Source: JALYXI01 sp963716685 (GTDB lineage: Bacteria; Acidobacteriota; Terriglobia; Bryobacterales; Bryobacteraceae). Taken from it: a stretch of 64,000 bases of DNA. A model generated the notes under the pieces. It made no database searches. It had not been told where the DNA came from and saw only the letters and a list, made by a program, of their open reading frames with translations. Made by a program: the position numbers and the translations under genes. The stretch is from the NCBI GenBank assembly GCA_963716685.1, contig CAVQTR010000006.1, forward strand, positions 62,001-126,000, in the 5' to 3' direction. Positions 43,978 to 53,329 of the stretch are shown here, piece after piece (the stretch's first letter is position 1; each line of letters opens with the position of its first letter).

Positions 43978-45930
43978 CTACATATAAACCGGTACGGCGA
44001 TCCCCAAAATCGCCAGCGTGCGCTCCAGCTGCGCGCGGAAAAATTCCGTCATCCATAGCAGGAACACCTTCTTTTCGCGGTCCGTTTCGCTCAGAATCGG
44101 GTACTGGTGGTAAAAGTTATTGAACGCCTGCGCCAGCTGAAAGGCATAACGCGCCACGTGCGCGGGCTCGCCCGCGGCCACCGCTTTTTCCAGCACCGCT
44201 CCGGATTTCGAGACCGCCAGCAGCACCTGCCAGAAATCCTCGCCGCGCAGTTGCCGCCCCAGCGCTTCCTGATTCAGCTCGCTCGCAAAATCGGGCATGG
44301 CTTCGCCGCGCTCTTCCATCTTCCGCGCGATGTTTCGGGCCCGCACCGCCGCATACTGCACATACGGTCCGGTTTCCCCCTCAAAGCTGAGCGCTTCGCC
44401 GAAATCAAAGGCAATCACCGTGGGCCGCGTAAACTTCAGCAGAAAATAGCGCAGCGCCCCGATAGCAATCTGCCCCGCCACATGCCGCCTCTCCTGCTCC
44501 GGCGCGTCGGCGTGCCGCGAATCCACTTCGCGCTGCATCGTCTCGATCAGCCGGTCAATCAGGTCGTCCGCCTTCACTCCCAGGCCTTTCCGTCCCGACA
44601 CTTCGATATACGGCTTCTTCCGGTCTTCTTCCGACAGCGGAATGCCCATTTCCGCGCAGCACCGCGGCGAAAGCGCCACCATTTCATACGAGAAGTGGAT
44701 CGATTGTTCCGCCTGCTCCGCCGCGCCCAGCGCCTTCAAACCCGCCACCACCACATCCTGCAGATACGATTGCCGCACATCGATCACGTTGTAGACGCGG
44801 CGCGCCCTGCCGAAGTGCGCGGCGTGCCCCGAATCGTGCGCCGCCGTGACCCAAAGTTCGTGCCCGTCCGGATACGTAAGCAGCGGGCGGTAGTAGAAAT
44901 CCCGGCCCAGCAGACCAAACTTCCATAGCTGGTAGGCGATGTCCTTGCCCACATACGTGACGATCCCGTTCGACCGCACAATCACCTTGCTGTCTTCGGC
45001 TTCCGGATCGCTGGAAAATGCGGACGCCGGCATAACCCAGCACCCCGCGTTTTTGCCTTCGGTCTCCAGATAAATCGCGCCCGAACGCTTGAGCAGCTCA
45101 TACGCGGCCGCCCAAAACTGCAGGTGCAGGATCTCGCTTTCCCGCGGCAGAACGTCGTATTCCACGTCCAGCCGCAGCATGGTTTTCAGATGCAGCTGCA
45201 CAATGGCATCCGCCACCAGGAACGACATGCGCGACAGTTCGCCCTCGCCCGCTTCGATTTCGTGCAGCGTCTCCGCGCGCCAGGCGAGCGATTCCGGCTG
45301 ATCCTTATAGTGCTGCGAGGTTCGCGCATACAGATCCCAGCACACATAATCGAACCGCGTACCCGGGTCGGCAATCAGTTCCCGCACTTCGTCCGCGGTT
45401 TTCTTTTCGAGGAAGTGAAAACCCACCACCACATCCGCCACCTGCACGCCCGTGTTGTCGATATAGTTCTGCACCTCTACCCGCTGCCCGGCCGCGCGCA
45501 GCATGCGGACGAAAGTGTCTCCCAGAACCGCGTTGCGCAAATGTCCAATGTGCGCCGCCTTGTTCGGATTGATGTTGGTGTGCTCGACAACCACCTTTCC
45601 GGCAACCGGAATTGGCTTCGTTTCGTTGGAACCTTCCAGCAGCGCGTTGCCGTAAGCCGCGCGGTCGAAGCGGAGATTGATGTAGCCGTTACCGGCCATC
45701 TCCATTGCCGCGAGGCCCGGCAGCGATCCCAGATCCTCAATCAGTTCCGCCGCGATCTTTTTGGGCGCCTGCTTCAGCTGCTTCGCCAGCTGGAAGGCCA
45801 CGGGAACGGCCAGCTCGCCGAAATCGCTTTGTTTCGGCTGCTCCACCACCACGGGTACTTCCACCCCGTACCGCGCAGCTATGTGGTCGTGAAACGCCTC
45901 TTGAACGGACTTCTCGATTCGATGGAACAC
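43978..45930 (-). CDS. argS: Arginyl-tRNA synthetase
   Basis: Class I synthetase of 650 residues that charges tRNA-Arg. HIGH is at residues 127-130 in NPNKAAHIGHLRNAVLGDT, after an ArgRS additional domain at the N-terminus. KMSKS is degenerate in this family; here a VSGRKGLGVKADDLID segment fills the region. The C-terminal DALR-type anticodon domain contains GPYVQYAAVRARNIARK and ends with a helical bundle (LAILGIAVPVYM). Start GTG 45930. The encoded tRNA-Arg (12482-12558) is 33 kb away. Confidence 0.95.
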   Translation of the reverse strand: MFHRIEKSVQEAFHDHIAARYGVEVPVVVEQPKQSDFGELAVPVAFQLAKQLKQAPKKIAAELIEDLGSLPGLAAMEMAGNGYINLRFDRAAYGNALLEGSNETKPIPVAGKVVVEHTNINPNKAAHIGHLRNAVLGDTFVRMLRAAGQRVEVQNYIDNTGVQVADVVVGFHFLEKKTADEVRELIADPGTRFDYVCWDLYARTSQHYKDQPESLAWRAETLHEIEAGEGELSRMSFLVADAIVQLHLKTMLRLDVEYDVLPRESEILHLQFWAAAYELLKRSGAIYLETEGKNAGCWVMPASAFSSDPEAEDSKVIVRSNGIVTYVGKDIAYQLWKFGLLGRDFYYRPLLTYPDGHELWVTAAHDSGHAAHFGRARRVYNVIDVRQSYLQDVVVAGLKALGAAEQAEQSIHFSYEMVALSPRCCAEMGIPLSEEDRKKPYIEVSGRKGLGVKADDLIDRLIETMQREVDSRHADAPEQERRHVAGQIAIGALRYFLLKFTRPTVIAFDFGEALSFEGETGPYVQYAAVRARNIARKMEERGEAMPDFASELNQEALGRQLRGEDFWQVLLAVSKSGAVLEKAVAAGEPAHVARYAFQLAQAFNNFYHQYPILSETDREKKVFLLWMTEFFRAQLERTLAILGIAVPVYM

Positions 45931-46030
45931 TTATCCATCCTAGCCTTTCATCCGAAAAATCAACCGTTCGTCGCCAATCGGGTTCGTTCCGCAAACGCCC
46001 CCCGTAAGCTCGGTTCAGAGGAGAACTCAC

Positions 46031-46711
46031 ATGAAATGTTTAGCTAAATTCGTTGTTGTGCTGGCCGCCGCGGCGCTTCTGCTGCAGGCCGCCGAACGGT
46101 TCGATTACCTGGTGCGCGGCGATTTTTTCGCTGGTCTGGCTGGTGATCAGCCAGCCATGGACCGCGCCATGAAACTTTGCGAAGACACCCTGGCCCGCGA
46201 CCCGAAACACCCGGAGGCGCTGGTCTGGCACGGCAGCGGTCTGATGGTGACCGCCGGAAAGGCGTTCGGGTCCGGCGACATGGCGAAGGGCGGCCAGCTC
46301 TGGGCGCAGGGTCTGCGGCAGATGTCGGAAGCCGTGGCGCTGGCGCCCGCAAACGTCGCCGTACTGATTCCGCGCGGCGCAACGCTGTTGACGTCCGGTG
46401 TGCAGATGCCGCAGTCCGCCCAGTCCCGCGCACTCATTCAGCAGGGCGTTGCTGATTACGAAACGGTTTACCAGATCCAGAAGCCTCGGTTCGAGTCGCT
46501 GCCCGCCCATTCGCGCGGCGAGTTGCTCTTCGGACTAGCCACCGGCTACGATCATTTGGACCAGAAGGACCGCGCCCGTTCCACCTTCGAGACACTGCTG
46601 GCCGTCGGCAAGGCTTCCGGCCACGAAACTGAAGCGCGCCAGTGGCTGGAGACCGGCGCTTACACGGCCCAGCCGATGCAGTGCACCGGCTGCCATGCCC
46701 GTCATCAGTGA
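46031..46711 (+). CDS. Secreted TPR-like protein with C-terminal CxxCH motif
   Basis: A 226-residue protein. The signal peptide ends near LLQAAE. A helical repeat region follows: LCEDTLARDPKHPEALVWHG, LRQMSEAVALAPANVAVLIP and LFGLATGYDHLDQKDRARST look like TPR units. The last residues are PMQCTGCHARHQ, a CxxCH heme-attachment motif without space for a cytochrome fold after it. It might bind a heme by the C-terminus alone, be a cytochrome-partner, or only show a chance motif. AGAGGAGA precedes the ATG. The histidine kinase gene starts 3 bases later. Confidence 0.75.
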   Translation: MKCLAKFVVVLAAAALLLQAAERFDYLVRGDFFAGLAGDQPAMDRAMKLCEDTLARDPKHPEALVWHGSGLMVTAGKAFGSGDMAKGGQLWAQGLRQMSEAVALAPANVAVLIPRGATLLTSGVQMPQSAQSRALIQQGVADYETVYQIQKPRFESLPAHSRGELLFGLATGYDHLDQKDRARSTFETLLAVGKASGHETEARQWLETGAYTAQPMQCTGCHARHQ

Positions 46712-46713
46712 AA

Positions 46714-47766
46714 ATGGCTGCATTGATCTCCATTAGAAAGTTTCCGGCGCTGCGGGCCGCGACCATGGTGGGTCCCGGCCTGATTCCCGCCACTGTGATG
46801 CTGGCGTTCAGCAGTGCCACGCCGCACCAGATTCTCGAGACCGCGCTCGATGGCGTTGTCTACTCGCTGTGCATCAGCAGCCTGTGCTGGTCTGTCTTGA
46901 CGCGTGTTGGCGGGCCGCTGATGAGCAAGCCGCCTCTGCCCCGCTGGCTGTACCTGCTGGGCATCTTCATGGTGCTTGCCACCGTGGGTTGCCTGGGCGC
47001 CTCCCTGATTCTTCTCGGCGTCGGTCTGATCACGCGGCGCGAGTTCTGGTTCGAATTCGTTCGCAGCCTGAAGCTGTCCTTTGTGCTGACTCTCATCTTC
47101 GGCGTCATCACCTTTTTCCAGCAGGTAATCGTCGGCCGCCTGAACCGCGCTACCAGGGATGCCGAACGGCTGCGCCAGACGGCTACCGAGGCGCGGCTCT
47201 CCTCGCTCGAAAGCCGCATTCATCCACATTTTCTCTTCAATACGCTGAATTCCATCTCCGCGCTGATCCGCGAAGATCCCGCGCAGGCTGAGCGAACCGT
47301 AGAGCGCCTTGCCTCCCTTCTGCGCTTTTCGCTCGACGCCAATGAATCGCGCCTGGTTCCGCTTTCGCTTGAGCTCCGCATCGTGCGCGACTATCTCGAT
47401 ATTGAGAAGACGCGCTTCGGCCCGCGCCTGCGGTACCAGATCGATGTTCCCGCTTCGCTCGACCATGTCGAGATTCCGCCCATGTCGGTGCAGACGCTGG
47501 TGGAGAACAGCGTGAAACATGCGGTGTCCACTCTTCGCGAAGGCGCCAGCATTGAGATTCGCGCCCGGCTGGATGCATCCGGCGCGCCGGTGATCGACGT
47601 CATCGACGACGGACCCGGCTTCGATGCCACCGCGTTGCGGGCCGGCCACGGGCTGGATCTTCTGCAATCACGCCTGGCCGCCCTGTTTGGGCCGCGCGCG
47701 GCGCTCGAGTTTGCCGCGGAACCCGGCCGCATGCGTACATCCGTCATCCTCGGAGCGGCGGTCTGA
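46714..47766 (+). CDS. LytS-type sensor histidine kinase
   Basis: A 350-residue membrane kinase (HisKA_7TM/LytS group). Four hydrophobic segments occupy residues 1-145, followed by a short coiled coil (RLRQTATEARLSSLESR) and the phosphoacceptor motif IHPHFLFNTLNSISALI with His172. The HATPase domain has MSVQTLVENSVKHAVS (N box) and IDVIDDGPGF (G1 box). It autophosphorylates and passes phosphate to the LytTR regulator encoded immediately downstream, whose ATG overlaps this stop. The sensed signal is unknown. Confidence 0.9.
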   Translation: MAALISIRKFPALRAATMVGPGLIPATVMLAFSSATPHQILETALDGVVYSLCISSLCWSVLTRVGGPLMSKPPLPRWLYLLGIFMVLATVGCLGASLILLGVGLITRREFWFEFVRSLKLSFVLTLIFGVITFFQQVIVGRLNRATRDAERLRQTATEARLSSLESRIHPHFLFNTLNSISALIREDPAQAERTVERLASLLRFSLDANESRLVPLSLELRIVRDYLDIEKTRFGPRLRYQIDVPASLDHVEIPPMSVQTLVENSVKHAVSTLREGASIEIRARLDASGAPVIDVIDDGPGFDATALRAGHGLDLLQSRLAALFGPRAALEFAAEPGRMRTSVILGAAV

Positions 47767-48500
47767 TGATCAGCGCTTACCTGGTGGATGACGAAGAACT
47801 GGCCATCCGCCGTCTCTCGCGCTTGCTCACCGAAACCGGCCGTGTGCGCATTGCCGGTTTCAGCACTGACCCGGTGGATGCCGCCGCCTGGCTTTCCTCG
47901 CACTCCGTCGATGTGGTCTTTCTCGATATCCAGATGCCCGTGCTCAGCGGCTTTGAATTACTGGCGTCGCTCGAGGAGCAGCCCACCGTCATCTTCACCA
48001 CCGCATTTGATCAGTACGCGCTTCGAGCGTTTCGCGTGAACTCGGTCGATTACCTGCTGAAGCCCGTCGAACAGGAGCACCTGGACCGCGCGCTGGCCAA
48101 GCTCGAACGCCACACCGGAACGCAGCCTGACCTCTCGGCGCTGCTGAAATCCCTCACGGCACGCTACCCCGAGCGCATCGCCTCCAAAACAGGGGAGCGC
48201 GTGCAGTTTGTGGAGCTCGCTCGGGTGACCCACTTCTACGCCGAAGACAAGCTCACCTACGCCGCCGTCAAGGGGAAAAACTTTCCTGTGGACCACACCA
48301 TCTCGGAACTCGAGGAAAAGCTCGATCCGCGCCGCTTTTATCGCATCCACCGCGCCACGGTTGTGAATCTGGGCTGGGTTCTGGAGATGGATGCGTGGTT
48401 TTCCGGCGGCGTGCTGGTGCGTCTGAAAGACGAAAAGGGGAGCGAACTTGCCGTGGCGCGCGACCGAGTGCGCGGTCTGAAAGAAAAACTTGGCATCTGA
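47766..48500 (+). CDS. LytTR-family response regulator
   Basis: A 244-residue DNA-binding regulator. The N-terminal receiver domain (1-120) has the phosphoacceptor Asp54 in VVFLDIQMPVLSGFEL and Lys in YLLKPVEQEHL. The C-terminal LytTR DNA-binding domain (about 145-244) has the family's FYAEDKLTYAAVKGKNFPV and RRFYRIHRATVVNLGWV. LytTR regulators bind paired direct repeats upstream of target genes; no target site is evident here. ATG overlaps the stop of the kinase gene, so the pair is a two-component system. Confidence 0.93.
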   Translation: MISAYLVDDEELAIRRLSRLLTETGRVRIAGFSTDPVDAAAWLSSHSVDVVFLDIQMPVLSGFELLASLEEQPTVIFTTAFDQYALRAFRVNSVDYLLKPVEQEHLDRALAKLERHTGTQPDLSALLKSLTARYPERIASKTGERVQFVELARVTHFYAEDKLTYAAVKGKNFPVDHTISELEEKLDPRRFYRIHRATVVNLGWVLEMDAWFSGGVLVRLKDEKGSELAVARDRVRGLKEKLGI

Positions 48501-48569
48501 CATGCCACACGAAACGATAGAAATGTTCTTGTTTAGTAAGATGGGGTGACAGATTCGGGAGGATCTTCT

Positions 48570-49436
48570 ATGGCGAGCATCTGGAAAGGCCACCTTACCT
48601 TCGGCCTGGTTTCATTCCCCATCCGGCTGTTTACCGCCGCGCGCGGCGAAACCATCAGCTTCAATCAGCTTCATAAATCCGACAACTCCCGCGTCAAACA
48701 GGTGATCTACTGCGCCGCCGAAGATAAGCCGATTCCCCGCTCCGAGATAGTAAAAGGCTACGAATACGAGAAGGATCATTACGTCGTCATCGACGACGAA
48801 GATATTAAAAAGGTCGCTCCCAAAACCGCGAAGGCCATGGAAATTCTGGAGTTCGTGAAGGAACAGGAAGTGGACCCGGTCTATCTCGAAAGCTCCTACT
48901 ACATGGGTCCCGATGAGGGCGGCGAGAAGCCGTACGCCCTTTTATTCGAAGCGCTGAAGGAGACCAAATACTGCGGCGTCGCCAAGATCGCCATGCACAA
49001 CCGCGAACACATAGTGATCGTGCGGCCCGGTTCCACCGGCATGATCCTGCACACCATGTTCTTCGCCGACGAAGTGCGCAAGCAGGACGAATACCGCACC
49101 GACACCAGTTCCGTGAATGAAAAGCAGCTGAATCTGGCGAAGATGCTGATCGATACGCTGGCGGGGGATTTCGAACCGCAGAAGTATCACGACAGCTACC
49201 GCGAGAACCTGAAGAACATGATCCAGGCGAAGGTGGAAGGGCATCGCGTGGTTGAGACCCCGGCGGCGCACACCACCAACGTCGTCGACATTATGGAAGC
49301 GCTGAAGAAGAGTCTGGAGCAGAAGAAAAAGCCGGTGGGTGTGGCCACCGCTGCCTCCGCAGAGGCGGATGCGCCTGAAGAAGCTGCGCCCGCGAAGAAG
49401 CGTTCCGGCGGCCAGCGCCGCGCCCGTCAGGCCTGA
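48570..49436 (+). CDS. ku: Ku, DNA end-binding protein for non-homologous end joining
   Basis: A 288-residue bacterial Ku ring protein that binds double-strand DNA ends and recruits ligase D. Typical segments: ASIWKGHLTFGLVSFPIRLF, the KGYEYEKDHYVVIDDEDIKK segment, and the C-terminal helical arm GDFEPQKYHDSYRENLKNMI. A lysine/alanine-rich tail ends with KKRSGGQRRARQ, often seen in bacterial Ku and useful for DNA binding. Start 48570 is chosen over 48546, since GGAGG precedes it by 7 bases. LigD is not in the window. The end overlaps the TopoIII-RecQ gene by 10 bases. Confidence 0.95.
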   Translation: MASIWKGHLTFGLVSFPIRLFTAARGETISFNQLHKSDNSRVKQVIYCAAEDKPIPRSEIVKGYEYEKDHYVVIDDEDIKKVAPKTAKAMEILEFVKEQEVDPVYLESSYYMGPDEGGEKPYALLFEALKETKYCGVAKIAMHNREHIVIVRPGSTGMILHTMFFADEVRKQDEYRTDTSSVNEKQLNLAKMLIDTLAGDFEPQKYHDSYRENLKNMIQAKVEGHRVVETPAAHTTNVVDIMEALKKSLEQKKKPVGVATAASAEADAPEEAAPAKKRSGGQRRARQA

Positions 49437-52400
49437 TCGGCCACCACCCCCAGCAGCGCGGAACCGTAACGTTCCACCATCCGCGGACTCACGCCTGAAA
49501 TTTCCAGCAGTTCCTCGGCGCTCAACGGACGGTCGCTCGCGATCGCGCTTAGCACCCGATCGGAAAAGATGCGGAACGCCGGCACACTCAGCTTTTTCGC
49601 TTCAGCCAGGCGCCACTGCCGCAACGCCTGTTCTAGTCTGGTCTCCTCGGGATTGGGCGCGCGCTTTGCTTTGGCTTTCGGTTTGGCCCGCACCTTTGGC
49701 TTCTTCGCGCCCACTTGCTCGCGAATCAGCAGGCCATGCTCGTCCGGCAGTTCATCCGCGCGCAGGCACGCTTTGCGGAAGTGGATCTCGCGCCCCTCGG
49801 CCTGGAACGTGGCGTCGCGCAGTTCAATCAGCCCGGCCGCCGCCATCGCGCTCAGAATGTTTTCGAAAGCGTCGCGGTCAAAGGAATCGCCGCACACCGC
49901 GCTGTGCAGCTTGCCGGTAGAACGCTCATCCATGCGCCGCAACGAATCGAACACCAGGCGCACCATGCCTTCCTCTTTGGCCGTCGCCTGACGGAACCCC
50001 TGCGCTTCACACGTCTCCGGCGCGCAAAAATCGCAGATGCCGCAGCGCTCGCGCGCGCCCGCCTCATCGCCAAAGTGCGATACCAGCACGCTCATGCGGC
50101 ACCGGCTGGTGTCCGGAAAGCGCAGCATGTGCTGCAGCTGCCCCAGCTTCTGCGTTCCCTGGCTGCGATATGGATCCCGCCAGCCTTCGCGCCCGCGCGT
50201 CACGTTCTCCGCGAAATCCACCACGGCGCCGCCGTGAATCCATAGTTTTTCGAGCGCCTTCTCAAACACTTCGGCATCGATTTTGAGCGCCCGCTGCAGT
50301 TCTTCCTTACCCCGCGGCTGCTCGCGCAACGCCTGAAAGATGCGGTCCAGCAGTTTGATATCCGGGTAATCGCGCTCGTGGAAGAAGTCGTGCGTGTGCC
50401 GGTCGGCGTAGGAATGCATCAGCACCGCGCGGGCGGGCTGTCCATCGCGCCCCGCGCGGCCAATCTCCTGGTAATACGCTTCCACGCTTCCCGGCAGCGC
50501 GGTGTGAATCACCGTCCGCACATCCGCCTTGTCGATGCCCATGCCAAACGCAATCGTCGCCACAATGGCCTTCAGCCGCCCCGCCAGGAACTGCTCCTGA
50601 ACCTGTTGCCGAACCTGCGCGCTCAGGCCCGCGTGGTATGCCGCGCACGGCACATCGCGTTTCAGAGTGGCCGCCATAGCGTCCGCCGATTTGCGCATCG
50701 GCGCATACACAATGGCGGGCAGCCGCTGCTTGTTCGAAAGCAGCTCGCGCACCAGCTCCAGCCGTCCGCTCGGCGGCGCCTCCACCACTTCGATCGCGAT
50801 ATTGTCGCGCCGGAAGCCCTGAATGAAGCGGCCGGTGGGGCTCAGGCCCAGTTGCTCCGCGATATCGTTCTGCACCAGCGGCGTCGCCGTCGCGGTCAAC
50901 GCAATCACCGGCGCGGGACGCAGCAAAGGCAAATGCTGTCCCAGCGTGCGGTAATCCGGCCGGAAATCGTGTCCCCACTGCGAAATGCAGTGCGCTTCGT
51001 CCACGGCCACCAGCGATGGTTTCCGCTTCGCCAGCATTTCCGGAAACCCCGGCACGCGCAGCCGCTCCGGCGCGATAAACAGGAACTGCAGATTCCCCTG
51101 CAGATAATCGATGCAGGCCTGCCGCGACGCCGCGCGATCGCGTCCCGAATGGATGCGCTCCACCGCTAAACCGCGCGCCTTCAGCTTCGCCACCTGATCT
51201 TCCATCAGCGCAATCAGCGGACTGATCACCAGCGTGGTGCCGCCCAGCGCCAGGCCCGGCAGCTGGTAGCAGAGCGATTTGCCCGCGCCCGTCGGCATCA
51301 CCAGCAGCAGATCCCTGCCCTCCACAATCGCGCGGCATACGGCTTCCTGTCCCGGCCGGAACTCCGCGAAGCCGAAGCCCGTTTGCAGCAGCGTTTTGAG
51401 ATCGCTCCCCTGCGGCGGGACGAACGCCGGCGGAGCGGCGGCAGCAGCAGCAGCGGGAGATTGTGCGCCAGGGGCAACGGCTCGAGCCGCCGGCTGCGTC
51501 CCCACCTTCCCGACCACTTCGGTCACGTACCGCTCAATGCCCTGCAGGAACGGATCCAGCTCCGCTTCGCGCCGCTCAATGCGCTTCAGATAGGCTTCCC
51601 ACTGCCCGGTCATCGCCGGGCTCTTCACTTCGGGATGCACCACTTCGATCAAATGAATGCCCTTGTCGGTGGCCTCGAGCATCTTGCCTTCGCGCTGAAT
51701 ATACCCACGCTTCAGCAGCACTTCGATGATGGCCGCCCGTGTCGCCGGCGTGCCCAGGCCGGTCTCCTTCATCGCGTCGGAGAGCTCCTTCTCATCCAGC
51801 GTCTTTCCCGCCGTCTGCATCGCCGTCAGCAGCGTCGCGTCGGTCAGGCGCTTCGGCGGGCGCGTCTTCTTCAGCAGGGATTCGGCTTTCAGCACCTTCA
51901 CGGCCTGCCCAGGCTCCAGACCCGAGGGAAGCGTCTGCACCGCCGCATCCGCCTTCACCACGATATCCAGCACTTTCCAGCCCGGCTGGCGCACGGCCAT
52001 GCCGGTGGAGTGCCAGGAATCCACAATCGCGCCGTTCGTGATGGTGGTGATCACAGTCGTGACGTCGGAGATGTATTCCGCATGCCACGCCGAGAGCAGA
52101 CGCCGGCACACCAGATCGTAAATCCGGTTCTCGTCTTCCGTCAGATGGCCCGGTGGGGTCACCGTCGGAATGATCGCGTGATGGTCGCTCACCTTCGCAT
52201 CGTCCACGAACCGCGAGCCCAGCTGCCTCTCGCCCGTGCCCGCGGCGATCAGCTTTGCATACCGCGGCGCAATCACGCGGACGATGGCCGGCAGCGTCTG
52301 CGCCACAGATTGTGACAGGTGCCGGCTGTCCGTTCGCGGATAACTGATCAGCTTGTGCTTTTCATACAGCGTCTGCGCCAGATCGAGCGTTTTCTGAGCA

Positions 52401-53299
52401 TGAAATCCGTAAAGCCGGTTCGCGTGCCGCTGCAGTTCCGTGAGATCGTAAAGTGCCGGCGCGCTCATGCGTTTGGCTTCCGCCTGCACGGAAGCAATCC
52501 GCGCCTCGCCGGTGAGCGCGCGCGCCACAATCTGCTTCGCTTCCGCGGGTTCCGCGGGCAACCGCATGGCCTGCGGCATCTCTGCGCCCGGCCGGAACCA
52601 CGTGCCCGGGTACTGCGCGCCTTCGCGCGGCGAAAACGTCGCCACCACCTCGCGATACTCCTCCGCGACGAATGCGCGGATGGCCAGCTCGCGTTCCACC
52701 AGCATGGCCAGCGTGGGCGTCTGCACGCGCCCCACGGAGATCTCTTCGCCGTAAGCCAGCGTATACGCGCGCGAGAGATTCATTCCCACCAGCCAGTCGG
52801 CGCGGCTGCGCCCCCGCGCGGCGTCGCCCAGCCCATCAAACTCGTGCGCGCTCTTCAGCTCACGGAAGCCCTGACGGATGGCGTCCGCCGTCAGTGAGGA
52901 AATCCAAAGCCGATCCACTGGCTTGCCCGATTGCGCCGCGTCGTAGATGTAACGGAAAATCAGTTCGCCTTCGCGCCCGGCGTCAGTCGCGCATACAATC
53001 TGCCCCACTCGCGGTGAGGTGATAATCTTCCGCACGGTCTCGAACTGATCTTTGGTTTTGTCGTAAACCACCAGCGGCCATTCCGCCGGGATCATGGGCA
53101 GCAGGCTGCGCCGCCACTGCTTCCATTCGGGCCGGATTTCATGCGGCTGAGCGAGCGCCACCAGATGCCCGATGGCCCACGTCACGATGTATCCCCCGCC
53201 GTGCAGATAGCCATCGCCCTTCTGATTGGCGCCCAGAACTTTGGCTATGTCGCGCGCAACGGAAGGCTTCTCGGCAATAACCGCAACAATTTCAGGCAA
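49427..53299 (-). CDS. DNA topoisomerase III-RecQ helicase fusion protein
   Basis: One 1290-residue polypeptide. Residues 1 to about 600 are a type IA topoisomerase (TopB): toprim CATDAGREGELIFRYIYDA near residue 104, GRVQTPTLAMLVERE, catalytic Tyr320 in LISYPRTDSRHLSQ. After a Ala/Pro-rich linker (about 605-640) comes a RecQ helicase: FAEFRPGQEAVCRA, Walker A PTGAGKS (Lys674), DEAH box AVDEAHCISQWGHD (Asp767), motif III TATATP, motif VI EIGRAGRDGQ, RecQ zinc cysteines (CGICDFC), and a C-terminal HRDC-like domain. Topo III and RecQ proteins act together to unlink recombination intermediates in other organisms. Both halves look catalytically intact. Confidence 0.93.
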   Translation of the reverse strand: MPEIVAVIAEKPSVARDIAKVLGANQKGDGYLHGGGYIVTWAIGHLVALAQPHEIRPEWKQWRRSLLPMIPAEWPLVVYDKTKDQFETVRKIITSPRVGQIVCATDAGREGELIFRYIYDAAQSGKPVDRLWISSLTADAIRQGFRELKSAHEFDGLGDAARGRSRADWLVGMNLSRAYTLAYGEEISVGRVQTPTLAMLVERELAIRAFVAEEYREVVATFSPREGAQYPGTWFRPGAEMPQAMRLPAEPAEAKQIVARALTGEARIASVQAEAKRMSAPALYDLTELQRHANRLYGFHAQKTLDLAQTLYEKHKLISYPRTDSRHLSQSVAQTLPAIVRVIAPRYAKLIAAGTGERQLGSRFVDDAKVSDHHAIIPTVTPPGHLTEDENRIYDLVCRRLLSAWHAEYISDVTTVITTITNGAIVDSWHSTGMAVRQPGWKVLDIVVKADAAVQTLPSGLEPGQAVKVLKAESLLKKTRPPKRLTDATLLTAMQTAGKTLDEKELSDAMKETGLGTPATRAAIIEVLLKRGYIQREGKMLEATDKGIHLIEVVHPEVKSPAMTGQWEAYLKRIERREAELDPFLQGIERYVTEVVGKVGTQPAARAVAPGAQSPAAAAAAAPPAFVPPQGSDLKTLLQTGFGFAEFRPGQEAVCRAIVEGRDLLLVMPTGAGKSLCYQLPGLALGGTTLVISPLIALMEDQVAKLKARGLAVERIHSGRDRAASRQACIDYLQGNLQFLFIAPERLRVPGFPEMLAKRKPSLVAVDEAHCISQWGHDFRPDYRTLGQHLPLLRPAPVIALTATATPLVQNDIAEQLGLSPTGRFIQGFRRDNIAIEVVEAPPSGRLELVRELLSNKQRLPAIVYAPMRKSADAMAATLKRDVPCAAYHAGLSAQVRQQVQEQFLAGRLKAIVATIAFGMGIDKADVRTVIHTALPGSVEAYYQEIGRAGRDGQPARAVLMHSYADRHTHDFFHERDYPDIKLLDRIFQALREQPRGKEELQRALKIDAEVFEKALEKLWIHGGAVVDFAENVTRGREGWRDPYRSQGTQKLGQLQHMLRFPDTSRCRMSVLVSHFGDEAGARERCGICDFCAPETCEAQGFRQATAKEEGMVRLVFDSLRRMDERSTGKLHSAVCGDSFDRDAFENILSAMAAAGLIELRDATFQAEGREIHFRKACLRADELPDEHGLLIREQVGAKKPKVRAKPKAKAKRAPNPEETRLEQALRQWRLAEAKKLSVPAFRIFSDRVLSAIASDRPLSAEELLEISGVSPRMVERYGSALLGVVADQA

Positions 53300-53329
53300 A
53301 ACGGAGTGGAACTATCATTGTACTGTCTC

